Below are positions 8,345-16,473 of a stretch of 64,000 nucleotides of DNA, piece by piece. How positions within the stretch are numbered: the first letter of the stretch is position 1; every line of letters starts with the position of its first letter. The position numbers and the translations under genes were made by a program. The notes beneath the pieces are model-generated. The model made no database searches, was not told the origin of the DNA, and worked only from the letters and a program-made list of their open reading frames with translations. Source of the DNA: HGM04593 sp045636125 (lineage in GTDB: Bacteria; Bacteroidota; Bacteroidia; Bacteroidales; Bacteroidaceae); the NCBI GenBank assembly GCA_045636125.1, contig JAZTWX010000016.1, positions 62,001-126,000 on the forward strand. Reading direction: 5' to 3'.

Positions 8345-9289
8345 TTAGCAACCGAGATAATCCTTTATATTCTGTTTTATGCGGTCGTCGATGTGGTCGG
8401 TCTCTCCCTTAACGAAAGGTTTGCCCACAATGTGCTCGTAGAGCTCAATGTAACGCTCCGACACGCTGTTTACATATTCGTCGGTCATTTCGGGTACCTG
8501 CTCACCCTCGCGGCCCATAAAGCCGTTCTCAATGAGCCACTGGCGAACAAACTCCTTTGATAGCTGTTTCTGGGGCTCGCCCTTCTCGAACTTCTCCTCG
8601 TAACCCTCGGCGTAGAAATAGCGCGAAGAGTCGGGGGTGTGAATTTCGTCGATGAGGTATATTTTGCCGTCGCGTTTGCCGAACTCATATTTTGTGTCAA
8701 CGAGAATGAGGCCTTTCTCTGCAGCCATCTGGCTTCCTCTCTCAAAAAGTGCGTATGTGTACTTTTCGAGTTGCTCGTAGTCCTCTTTGCTCACAATACC
8801 CTGTGCAATGATTTCCTCTTTTGAAATGTTCTCATCGTGTCCCTCATCGGCCTTTGTTGTGGGGGTGATGATGGGAGTGGGGAACTTCTCGTTCTCTCTC
8901 ATACCATCGGGCAGTGTAACGCCGCAGAGCGAACGGCAACCGTTCTTGTACTCTCTCCAAGCGCTGCCGGTGAGGTAACCGCGAATAATCATCTCCACGC
9001 GGAAGCCTTCGCATTTAAGTCCCACGGTAACCATAGGGTCGGGAGTCGCGAGTTTCCAGTTGGGAACAATGTCGGCTGTTGCGTCGAGGAATGTCGAAGC
9101 AATCTGGTTGAGTACCTGTCCTTTGAAGGGGATACCCTTGGGCAATACAACGTCGAAAGCCGAAATGCGGTCGGTAGCAACCATCACAAGCTTGTCGTCG
9201 CCAATATTGTATACATCACGCACTTTACCGTGGTAAACGCTCTTCTGTTTCTTGAAATGAAATTCGGTGTTTGTCAATGCTTTTGCCAT
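8345..9289 (-). CDS. purC: Phosphoribosylaminoimidazole-succinocarboxamide synthase (SAICAR synthetase)
   Basis: It joins CAIR and aspartate with ATP in purine synthesis. At 314 residues it is the longer form common in Bacteroidetes and eukaryotes rather than the ~240-residue E. coli form. Diagnostic segments are YHGKVRDVYNIGDDKLVMVATDRISAFD split over the N-terminus, ARGYLTGS-like IIRGYLTGSAWREY, and LVDTKYEFGKRDGKIYLIDEIHTPDSSRY near the middle (quoted here in parts). The gene sits two bases from both neighbours. The end of purN, another purine gene, lies at the far right of the window. Confidence 0.96.
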   Translation of the reverse strand: MAKALTNTEFHFKKQKSVYHGKVRDVYNIGDDKLVMVATDRISAFDVVLPKGIPFKGQVLNQIASTFLDATADIVPNWKLATPDPMVTVGLKCEGFRVEMIIRGYLTGSAWREYKNGCRSLCGVTLPDGMRENEKFPTPIITPTTKADEGHDENISKEEIIAQGIVSKEDYEQLEKYTYALFERGSQMAAEKGLILVDTKYEFGKRDGKIYLIDEIHTPDSSRYFYAEGYEEKFEKGEPQKQLSKEFVRQWLIENGFMGREGEQVPEMTDEYVNSVSERYIELYEHIVGKPFVKGETDHIDDRIKQNIKDYLGC

Positions 9290-9291
9290 AA

Positions 9292-10257
9292 CTATTCTTT
9301 TTTATCTTTGTTCTCTTTTATTGTCTTTTCGTAGCTCTCGTATGCCTCAACTATGCGTGTTACAAGTTTGTGGCGTACGATGTCCTTTTTTGTCAGCGTC
9401 ACGAATCCAATGCCCTTTACATCCTTGAGAATGCGTGTGGCGTGTATAAGTCCCGAATTCTGGTGTTGCGGGAGGTCTATCTGGGTGAGGTCGCCGGTGA
9501 TAATCATTTTTGTGTTGCTACCCATGCGGGTGAGGAACATCTTTATCTGCTGCGGGGTGGTGTTCTGCGCCTCGTCGAGTATCACAATGGCGTCGTTCAG
9601 CGTGCGCCCGCGCATAAAGGCAAGCGGCGCAATTTGAATGACATTCATTTCCATATACTCCTTGAGCTTCGCCATAGGCACCATATCCTCCAATGCGTCG
9701 TAGAGCGGTTGCAGGTATGGGTCTATCTTGTCGCGCATATCACCGGGCAGGAAACCGAGCTTTTCACCGGCTTCAACCGCAGGGCGGCTCAGAATAATCT
9801 TTCTTATCTCTTTGTTCTTCAACGCTCTCACTGCGAGGGCTATTGCCGTGTAGGTCTTTCCTGTTCCGGCGGGGCCCACTGCAAAGAGCATATCGTTCTT
9901 CTTGAACTCCTCGACAAGGCGGCACTGGTTCTCGTTGCGGGGGTAGATGGGCTTTCCGTTAATGTTATACACAATAACGTTGCTGTCGCTCCCTTTGTCA
10001 CTTTTCTTGCCGTTTACCGCGTCAATAATGGCCTCTTCGCTCAGGCTGTTGTATTTTGTGCAGTAGTCGACAAGCAGTTCAATAACCTTGTTGAACTTTT
10101 CGAGCTCCTCCTCGTCACCTATTGCTTTTATTACATTGTCGCGTGCAACTATTCGCAGCTTGGAGTGTAGTCTTTTTAGCATCTGCAAATGGGCGTTGCC
10201 TGCTCCGTAGAAGCCAACAAGGTCCACTCCGTCGAGTATTATGGTGCGTTCAATCAT
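9292..10257 (-). CDS. PhoH-family ATPase
   Basis: This is a cytoplasmic P-loop ATPase of 321 residues. An N-terminal region resembling a KH-like RNA-binding segment is followed by Walker A GPAGTGKT (128-135) and Walker B ILDEAQN (about 233-239), then the GDLTQIDLP motif typical of the family. PhoH-like proteins are linked with RNA metabolism and the RNase YbeY, but the exact role is not settled. The gene starts 24 bases after the end of the hydrogenase gene and stops two bases before purC, so it probably leads or joins this operon. Confidence 0.93.
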   Translation of the reverse strand: MIERTIILDGVDLVGFYGAGNAHLQMLKRLHSKLRIVARDNVIKAIGDEEELEKFNKVIELLVDYCTKYNSLSEEAIIDAVNGKKSDKGSDSNVIVYNINGKPIYPRNENQCRLVEEFKKNDMLFAVGPAGTGKTYTAIALAVRALKNKEIRKIILSRPAVEAGEKLGFLPGDMRDKIDPYLQPLYDALEDMVPMAKLKEYMEMNVIQIAPLAFMRGRTLNDAIVILDEAQNTTPQQIKMFLTRMGSNTKMIITGDLTQIDLPQHQNSGLIHATRILKDVKGIGFVTLTKKDIVRHKLVTRIVEAYESYEKTIKENKDKKE

Positions 10258-10281
10258 TTAAGAGCTGTTCCTCCTTATTTA

Positions 10282-11721
10282 TTATTTACGTTTAACCTCA
10301 GCATCGAATCGTCTGCTGGCCTCGCCACCTTCGCTGCAAGAGCAGGGGCCTGTGATGCAACCGCCGGGGCACGACATTACCTCCACAATCTTGGTGGGGC
10401 ACTTGCCGGTCTTTGCGTATGCACGCAAGAGTGCGATGTTCTTTTTGTTGAGGTCGGCAATGACTGTTCCTTCGAGGTTCGCCTCTCCAATGTAATTCTT
10501 CACAGCTGTGAATACACCTGTTGTCTTTGCAAAATTGTGTGCATCCTTGCTTGCCGACTCTTCGGGTGTGTAGGGGATAGATGTTTCAATGTCAATTCCC
10601 ATTCCCTGAATAACGGCTTCGAGCTCGCGGAAAGTCCACACAAAGTCAACTGTGGGGTGGTCTAGTCCTTCGGCTTTCTTCGAAGCACAGGGAGCTACAA
10701 ACACAGTGAGGCAGTCGGGGTATTTCTTCTTTGCATAGTCGGCTGTGTAGCACATGGGCGACAGTGTGTGCGATACATATTTCACAAGGTCGGGGATGTG
10801 CTTTTTCGCAAGGTTTACATAAGCGGGGCAGCAGCTTGTTGTCATAAAAGCAGCTCCTTCCTCAATTTTCTCTTTGAGTTCATCGCCCTCGCGACGGATA
10901 GTCTCCTCGGCACCATATGCAACCTCAATCACATCGGCAAAGCCAACAGCTTTGAGTGCACCGTATACCTGCTCAATGGGCTGGCCGAATTGTGCAAGAA
11001 CCGCAGGGGCTACCATTGCAACCACCTTTTCGCCGGCGCGCATACGTTTGAGAACATCGAATACCTCGCACTTGTCGAAGATTGCTCCAAAGGGGCAGGC
11101 GTTCAGACATTTTCCGCAATAGATGCACTTTTCGGAGTCGATGTGCTCAACACCATACTCGTCCTTTGAAATAGCCTTCACGGGGCAAGCCTCTTCGCAG
11201 GGAACGGGCATATAAATGATGGCGTGGTAGGGGCACACCTGGTGACATTTACCGCAGCTGATACACTTGTTGTGGTCGATGTGTGCCTTGCCGTCGTTGT
11301 CGTAAGTGATAGCGTCTTTGGGGCAATTGGTGTAGCAGGGGCGTGCGGCGCAACCGCGACAGAGGTTCGATACCTCGTAGTTTGTTTTGATACACGAAGA
11401 GCAGGCCTCGTCCATCACGTGAAGAATGTTGCGGTCCTGCGAAATGTTCTCGCGATTAATCATACGCTCGGCGTATGTGCGCAAAGAATCGATTTCGTCC
11501 ACCTCGTCCTCCATTGTAAAGCCGAGCATAGCCATTGTCTTGTACTTGGTAACTGCGCGCTCCTTGTGAACACAGCATCGTCCCTGAGGCTTTTGGTTAC
11601 GTGGATGCAATTCATATGGCAGACGGTCGATATTTTCGACCAATTCGTCACTCTTCCACATAGCCACAAGTTCTGCCAAAAGTTTATATCTGACAAACAT
11701 TACATTATTATTATATGCCAT
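10282..11721 (-). CDS. Monomeric [FeFe] hydrogenase with multiple ferredoxin clusters
   Basis: It should couple proton reduction to H2 (or the reverse) to an electron carrier. The 479 residues begin with about 100 residues of unclear role, then four cysteine clusters at 121-134, 153-163, 174-179 and 199-209 for [4Fe-4S] centres. The H-cluster domain has L1 TSCCPAY (295-301), L2 APCASKK (343-349) and L3 MSCPGGC (449-455), so all H-cluster cysteines are present. The arrangement and L1 'CCPAY' suggest a group B enzyme; I infer this from memory of the motifs. Maturase genes hydE, hydG and hydF are divergent next door, which strongly supports function. Confidence 0.92.
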   Translation of the reverse strand: MAYNNNVMFVRYKLLAELVAMWKSDELVENIDRLPYELHPRNQKPQGRCCVHKERAVTKYKTMAMLGFTMEDEVDEIDSLRTYAERMINRENISQDRNILHVMDEACSSCIKTNYEVSNLCRGCAARPCYTNCPKDAITYDNDGKAHIDHNKCISCGKCHQVCPYHAIIYMPVPCEEACPVKAISKDEYGVEHIDSEKCIYCGKCLNACPFGAIFDKCEVFDVLKRMRAGEKVVAMVAPAVLAQFGQPIEQVYGALKAVGFADVIEVAYGAEETIRREGDELKEKIEEGAAFMTTSCCPAYVNLAKKHIPDLVKYVSHTLSPMCYTADYAKKKYPDCLTVFVAPCASKKAEGLDHPTVDFVWTFRELEAVIQGMGIDIETSIPYTPEESASKDAHNFAKTTGVFTAVKNYIGEANLEGTVIADLNKKNIALLRAYAKTGKCPTKIVEVMSCPGGCITGPCSCSEGGEASRRFDAEVKRK

Positions 11722-11770
11722 AGGTTTTGTAATTTTGCTGTAAAAGTAATTAAAAAAAAAATCTTTCTTG

Positions 11771-11778
11771 TATTTTTG
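11771..11778 (+). promoter_or_regulatory. -7 box for the hydEGF operon
   Basis: TATTTTTG fits TAnnTTTG. The transcript would begin near 11785, which rules out the ATG at 11784 and supports 11808 as the hydE start. No good TTTG is seen upstream. The 86-bp gap to hydA also has to hold the minus-strand promoter. Confidence 0.5.
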
Positions 11779-11807
11779 CGATAATGTTTCGCAAAAAATG
11801 TAAAATA

Positions 11808-12869
11808 ATGGAAAAAAAAGAGCTTTTACCCCTAATCGACCGCCTTGTTTCGGGCGAAAATGTGTCGCGCGAGGAGTGGAAGGCTCTGCTCACACTGCAA
11901 GGCGACGAAGAAAAAGCTTTGCTTGCCGAAAGGGCCCGTTCCGTTGCGCAACATTATTTTGGTAACGGTGTTTTTGTGCGCGGTCTTGTGGAGATAAGCT
12001 CTTTTTGCCGCAACAACTGTTACTACTGCGGGCTGCGTGCCGCCAACAGGCTTGCAGCGCGTTACCGCCTCACAAAAGAAGAAATTCTTGCCTGTTGCCG
12101 CGAGGGCGATGCTCTTGGTTTCAATACATTTGTTCTGCAGGGTGGCGAAGATGTGCAGCAGAACGACGAATTCATAACTTCGGTTGTCGCTGCCATTCAC
12201 CATGAATTCCCAGCAAAGGCAATAACACTCTCGGTGGGCGAGCGTAGCCGTGAGGCTTATGCCGCCTTTCGCAATGCGGGCGCCGTGCGCTACCTTCTGC
12301 GCCACGAAACGGCCACGCCAGCACATTATTCCCACTTGCACCCGGCGGCAATGGATTTCGAGTCGCGAATAGCTTCGCTGTGTGCGCTCAAGGAACTTGG
12401 TTACCAGGTTGGTAGCGGAATGATGGTGGGCTCCCCGGGGCAAACGGTGGACAACCTGGTCGATGATATTCTGCTGCTTGAATCCATAGAGCCGCAAATG
12501 ATAGGCATAGGGCCGTTTATTCCTGCTGCAAACACCCCGTTCGCCGGTGAAAATCCCGGCAGTGTGGAGCTGACTTTGCTGCTGCTTTCCATCCTTCGCT
12601 TGCGCTTCCCCCGCGCGTTGATTCCAGCTACAACAGCGCTTGCAACCCTCCTGCCCGACGGGGTGGAGCAGGGTGTTCTTGCCGGGGCAAATGTTGTAAT
12701 GCCCAACCTCTCACCCCTTGCCGTGCGTGCAAAATATTCAATCTACAATAACAAGAAAAGCCGCGGCAGCGAGTCGGCGCAGCAGCTTGCGCAGTTGCAG
12801 GAACGTTTGCGGGCAATAGGCTACTGCATCGACTACTCACGTGGCGATTATCCCGCGCTGAGTGAATAA
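11808..12869 (+). CDS. hydE: [FeFe] hydrogenase maturase HydE (radical SAM)
   Basis: HydE is a radical-SAM enzyme needed to build the H-cluster's 2Fe subcluster, probably the dithiomethylamine bridge. The 353 residues carry the radical SAM triad CRNNCYYC (Cys67, Cys71, Cys74; CX3CX2C), followed by FVLQGGEDVQQNDE and the family segment VGSGMMVGSPGQTVDNL. The start at 11808 (MEKKELLPLIDRL) is chosen over an upstream in-frame ATG because of the promoter position. It is followed by hydG, hydF and a DUF5715 gene on the same strand. A T-tailed imperfect hairpin lies between hydE and hydG. Confidence 0.95.
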   Translation: MEKKELLPLIDRLVSGENVSREEWKALLTLQGDEEKALLAERARSVAQHYFGNGVFVRGLVEISSFCRNNCYYCGLRAANRLAARYRLTKEEILACCREGDALGFNTFVLQGGEDVQQNDEFITSVVAAIHHEFPAKAITLSVGERSREAYAAFRNAGAVRYLLRHETATPAHYSHLHPAAMDFESRIASLCALKELGYQVGSGMMVGSPGQTVDNLVDDILLLESIEPQMIGIGPFIPAANTPFAGENPGSVELTLLLLSILRLRFPRALIPATTALATLLPDGVEQGVLAGANVVMPNLSPLAVRAKYSIYNNKKSRGSESAQQLAQLQERLRAIGYCIDYSRGDYPALSE

Positions 12870-12927
12870 AAAAGTTCTATAATTTGCCCTTGTTGCAAAA
12901 AAAACGTAACTTGCGCTGTTTTTCGTG

Positions 12928-12964
12928 AAAAGCTGTTCACGCACCCTTTGCGTGGGGCTTTTTT
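12928..12964 (+). terminator. Possible attenuator hairpin between hydE and hydG
   Basis: An imperfect hairpin (aaaagc with gcttttt outside, cacgc/gcgtg inside, separated by small internal loops) ends in a run of six T. It may lower expression of hydG and hydF relative to hydE. Confidence 0.4.
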
Positions 12965-12992
12965 ATAGGGGATAAACAAAAAAGAGTTGATT

Positions 12993-14411
12993 ATGTACAA
13001 TGTAAAATCGGCCAAGGCCGAAGAATTCATTAATGATGTTGAGATACGTGAGACAATGGCCTACGCCGCTGCTCACTCGGGCGACAGGGAGTTGATAGAG
13101 AAAATAATTGAGAAGGCGCGTGCCTTCAAAGGAATTACACACCGCGAAGCGGCTGTTCTTTTGGAGTGTACAGAGCCCGACCTCCTCGAAGAGATATTCG
13201 CTCTTGCCCGCGAAATAAAACACAAATTCTATGGCAACCGCATAGTGATGTTTGCGCCGCTCTACCTTTCGAACTACTGCGTGAACGGCTGTGTCTATTG
13301 CCCTTACCACGCAAAGAACAAGACCATACGTCGCAAAAAGCTCTCGCAGGAGGAGATACGCGCCGAGGTTATTGCATTGCAGGATATGGGACACAAGCGC
13401 CTCGCCCTCGAAGCCGGTGAGCACCCGCTGATGAACCCCATTGAGTATATTCTCGAAAGTATAAAGACCATATACAGCATAAAGCACAAGAACGGTGCCA
13501 TACGCCGCGTGAACGTTAATATTGCGGCAACTACTGTTGAAAATTACCGCCGCCTGAAGGATGCCGGTATAGGCACTTATATACTCTTTCAGGAGACATA
13601 CAACAAGGCGAATTACGAACTGCTTCACCCCACAGGCCCCAAAAAGGACTACGCTTATCACACCGAGGCTATGGACCGTGCAATGCAGGGCGGCATAGAC
13701 GATGTTGGTATAGGAGTGCTCTTCGGGCTCGAAACTTTCCGTTACGATTTTGTGGGCCTTCTTATGCACGCCGAGCACCTGGAGGCAACATATGGAGTGG
13801 GCCCACATACAATAAGTGTTCCGCGCCTTTGTATGGCCGACGATATTGACACTGCCGATTTCAAGAACGCAGTGCCCGACGATGTTTTCCAGCGCATTGT
13901 GGCTGTTATTCGCATTGCAGTGCCCTATACTGGAATGATTATATCGACCCGCGAGAGTGTGAAGAGCCGCGAAAAGCTGCTCGAGCTTGGAATATCGCAG
14001 ATAAGCGGCGGCTCGCGCACAAGCGTGGGCGGCTACGTTACCGAGGAGAGTGCCGAAGATAATTCGGCGCAATTCGATATTGCCGACCACCGCACTCTCG
14101 ACGAGGTTGTGGGCTGGTTGCTCGACCTCGACCACATTCCCTCTTTCTGCACCGCCTGCTATCGCGAAGGGCGCACCGGCGACCGCTTTATGACCTTGCT
14201 CAAAAACGGGCAAATATCGAACTGCTGCCTGCCCAACGCGCTGTTCACCCTTAAAGAGTATCTCAAAGATTACGCCTCGCCTGCCACACGCGAAAAGGGC
14301 GAAGCTATGATAAAACGCCTGCTCGAGACAATACCCAACGAAAAGGCACGCGCAGTGGCAAAAAATAACATAGTGGCAATAGAGGAGGGCAAACGCGATT
14401 TTCATTTTTAG
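12993..14411 (+). CDS. hydG: [FeFe] hydrogenase maturase HydG (tyrosine lyase, radical SAM)
   Basis: HydG cleaves tyrosine to supply CO and cyanide for the H-cluster. The 472 residues show the N-terminal radical SAM motif CVNGCVYC (Cys96, Cys100, Cys103). The C-terminal auxiliary-cluster motif is CTACYREGRTG followed about 22 residues later by NCCLPN; it binds the second Fe-S cluster on which the Fe(CO)(CN) synthon is made. Both sites are intact. The start is the ATG of MYNVKSAKAEEF. hydF begins two bases after the stop codon. Confidence 0.96.
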   Translation: MYNVKSAKAEEFINDVEIRETMAYAAAHSGDRELIEKIIEKARAFKGITHREAAVLLECTEPDLLEEIFALAREIKHKFYGNRIVMFAPLYLSNYCVNGCVYCPYHAKNKTIRRKKLSQEEIRAEVIALQDMGHKRLALEAGEHPLMNPIEYILESIKTIYSIKHKNGAIRRVNVNIAATTVENYRRLKDAGIGTYILFQETYNKANYELLHPTGPKKDYAYHTEAMDRAMQGGIDDVGIGVLFGLETFRYDFVGLLMHAEHLEATYGVGPHTISVPRLCMADDIDTADFKNAVPDDVFQRIVAVIRIAVPYTGMIISTRESVKSREKLLELGISQISGGSRTSVGGYVTEESAEDNSAQFDIADHRTLDEVVGWLLDLDHIPSFCTACYREGRTGDRFMTLLKNGQISNCCLPNALFTLKEYLKDYASPATREKGEAMIKRLLETIPNEKARAVAKNNIVAIEEGKRDFHF

Positions 14412-14412
14412 T

Positions 14413-15597
14413 ATGACAACAACTGCACGTTCCAACCGTTACCACATAGCAATATTCGGGCGCCGCAACGCCGGAAAGTCGAGCCTCATAAATGCAATTG
14501 CAGGGCAGGATGTTTCCATTGTGAGCGATGTTCCGGGTACCACCACCGACGTTGTGTGGAAAAACATAGAACTCCCATCGGTGGGAGCAGCGGTCATAGG
14601 CGACACGGCCGGATACGACGACACAGGCACGCTGGGCGAACAGCGCGTCGCAAGCACCCGCAAGGCCATTGCCCGCATAGACCTTGCAATAATGCTGCTC
14701 TGCGGTTCACCCACCGATTCTGCTCTCGAAAAAGAGTGGCAGGCACAGCTGGTGGCCGCGCAGATACCTGTTATTTACGCCCTTTCAAAGAGCGAAACGC
14801 ACCCCGATACATTGTTGCAGCAGTGGAACGAGACGCTCGGGTGCAACGCAATTGCAGTGTCGGCTGTGAGCGGCAACGGTATTCCTCAGCTGCTCGAAAC
14901 AATTGCAGCCTTCTATAAAAAAGACGATAATATTGACGATATTACCCACTCGCTTGTGAAGAGCGGCGATGTTGTGCTGCTTGTTATGCCGCAGGACGCT
15001 CAGGCCCCGCAGGGCCGTCTTATAATGCCCCAGGTGCAGACACTGCGCAACCTTCTCGACAAGCACTGCCTGCCTGTGTGTTGCGCTCCCGAGGAGCTGT
15101 CGCAAATGCTTGCGGCGCTTAAAAATCCACCCTCGCTTGTGATAACCGACTCGCAGGTATTTTCGCAGGTGGAAAAGGCCATTCCCCCGCAGTGCCGCCT
15201 CACCTCCTTCTCGGTGCTTATGGCGCGTCACAAGGGCGACATTGCCACCTTCCGTGCCGGAGCCGATGCGCTCCTTGCTCTCCCCGGCAACGCCCGCATT
15301 CTCATTGCCGAGGCCTGTTCCCACATACCGCAGAACGAGGACATCGGGCGTGTGAAATTGCCGCGTCTGCTGCGCAAACATTTTGGTGAGGAACTGCAGA
15401 TAGACATAGTGTCGGGCAACGATTTTCCCGCCGACCTCACCCCGTATAACCTTATAATCCACTGCGGAGCCTGTATGTTCACCCGCCGCCACGTAATGAG
15501 CCGTTTGCGCTCGGCCCGTGCGCAGGGAGTGCCCGTCACAAATTACGGCATTGCCATCGCTGCTCTCACAGGAATATTAAAAAAAGTAGTATATTGA
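14413..15597 (+). CDS. hydF: [FeFe] hydrogenase maturation GTPase HydF
   Basis: HydF is the scaffold on which the 2Fe subcluster is assembled and from which it is handed to the hydrogenase. The 394 residues contain an N-terminal Ras-like GTPase with P-loop GRRNAGKS (16-23), DVPGTTTD in switch I and a G3 DTAGYDD. A middle dimerisation domain follows, and then the Fe-S ligand set ACSH (about 299-302) and HCGAC (about 352-356), the CxH...HCxxC pattern of HydF. It is tightly packed between hydG (1 bp gap) and the DUF5715 gene (3 bp gap). Confidence 0.95.
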   Translation: MTTTARSNRYHIAIFGRRNAGKSSLINAIAGQDVSIVSDVPGTTTDVVWKNIELPSVGAAVIGDTAGYDDTGTLGEQRVASTRKAIARIDLAIMLLCGSPTDSALEKEWQAQLVAAQIPVIYALSKSETHPDTLLQQWNETLGCNAIAVSAVSGNGIPQLLETIAAFYKKDDNIDDITHSLVKSGDVVLLVMPQDAQAPQGRLIMPQVQTLRNLLDKHCLPVCCAPEELSQMLAALKNPPSLVITDSQVFSQVEKAIPPQCRLTSFSVLMARHKGDIATFRAGADALLALPGNARILIAEACSHIPQNEDIGRVKLPRLLRKHFGEELQIDIVSGNDFPADLTPYNLIIHCGACMFTRRHVMSRLRSARAQGVPVTNYGIAIAALTGILKKVVY

Positions 15598-15600
15598 AAA

Positions 15601-16395
15601 ATGAGAATAGTAATAGACACCGATATAATTAAAGCGCAAATAAAAACAGCTACTCTGCGTGCCTGCGCCTATGTGAAAATCATCAGCGAGCGCTATCCGC
15701 GTCCTTTCTATGCAACAATAGCCGTTGCGCTTTTTGTGGTGGCACTCCTTTGCATTCTCCCCCGTAGCTGCGATGGTGACGGCGAGGTTGCCGGCGAAAA
15801 AGTGCAGCATCGCGCGCGTGTTGAGCGCCCCGAAAGCCCCCGTCGTTTGCAATATGTTAAGTTCAAGCGCGAATTCAACGATATGAACGACACGCATCTT
15901 TCGGCAGCCGAAAAAATAGGAATCAATCCCCTCGCGAGCCGCGACGGCATTGCAAACGCTTCGCGCAAGTTGGTGAAGATAGGCAGTTGCAGTTCATATA
16001 TAGTAGACAAGCTCACACACTCTTCGCCTTACCTTGTTCCCGAGGCTGCCGCGCTTTTGAAAGAGATAGGCGAGAGTTTCCAGGATTCTTTGGTTGTTCA
16101 CCACTATTCGCCTTATAAAGTGATTGTTTCGTCGGTACTGCGCACCGATGCCGATGTCAAGAGCCTTTCGCGCCGCAATGTAAACGCCTCAAAGCGTTCG
16201 GTCCACTGTTACGGAACCACGGTGGATATTACCTACAAACGCTTCCATCGCGTGGACGAGAGTGCACCCGAAGTCTCACAAGCCAAGCTGAAAGCCGTTC
16301 TTGGCGAGGTGTTGCGCGACCTTAAAAAACAAGGGCGTTGCTATGTGAAGCACGAGGTGAAACAGGCCTGTTTCCACATAACTGCTCGCAAATAA
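15601..16395 (+). CDS. DUF5715-like protein; putative membrane-anchored M15-like peptidase fold
   Basis: The 264-residue protein has one N-terminal transmembrane segment (about 40-56, ATIAVALFVVALLCILP) and an exported domain. The C-terminal half has KVIVSSVLRT, then SVHCYGTTVDITYKRF, which carries an HxxGxxxD-like metal site, and later KHEVKQACFHI with another Glu/His pair. This layout recalls D-Ala-D-Ala carboxypeptidase/VanY (M15) folds, and I recall similar Bacteroidetes proteins named DUF5715. A peptidoglycan-trimming role is inference. It is three bases after hydF and ends at a strong terminator, so it is the last gene of the hyd operon, with no obvious functional link. Confidence 0.7.
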   Translation: MRIVIDTDIIKAQIKTATLRACAYVKIISERYPRPFYATIAVALFVVALLCILPRSCDGDGEVAGEKVQHRARVERPESPRRLQYVKFKREFNDMNDTHLSAAEKIGINPLASRDGIANASRKLVKIGSCSSYIVDKLTHSSPYLVPEAAALLKEIGESFQDSLVVHHYSPYKVIVSSVLRTDADVKSLSRRNVNASKRSVHCYGTTVDITYKRFHRVDESAPEVSQAKLKAVLGEVLRDLKKQGRCYVKHEVKQACFHITARK

Positions 16396-16416
16396 TCTTT
16401 GCTTCTTTTGAGTAAG

Positions 16417-16458
16417 AACAACATTGGCGCACCCGTAAAAAGGTGCGCCAATGTTGTT
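16417..16458. terminator. Bidirectional terminator between the hyd operon and the LRR gene
   Basis: A perfect 17-bp stem (16417-16433 with 16442-16458) with an 8-nt loop lies between convergent genes. A T-rich tail follows on the plus strand. Confidence 0.88.
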
Positions 16459-16473
16459 TTATAAAAGCGTAAA

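Noticed and set aside
12963..14435. Long open frame of 490 codons on the minus strand opposite hydG
   Set aside because: It is a shadow of hydG produced by codon bias; hydG has all catalytic motifs and the reverse frame has none.
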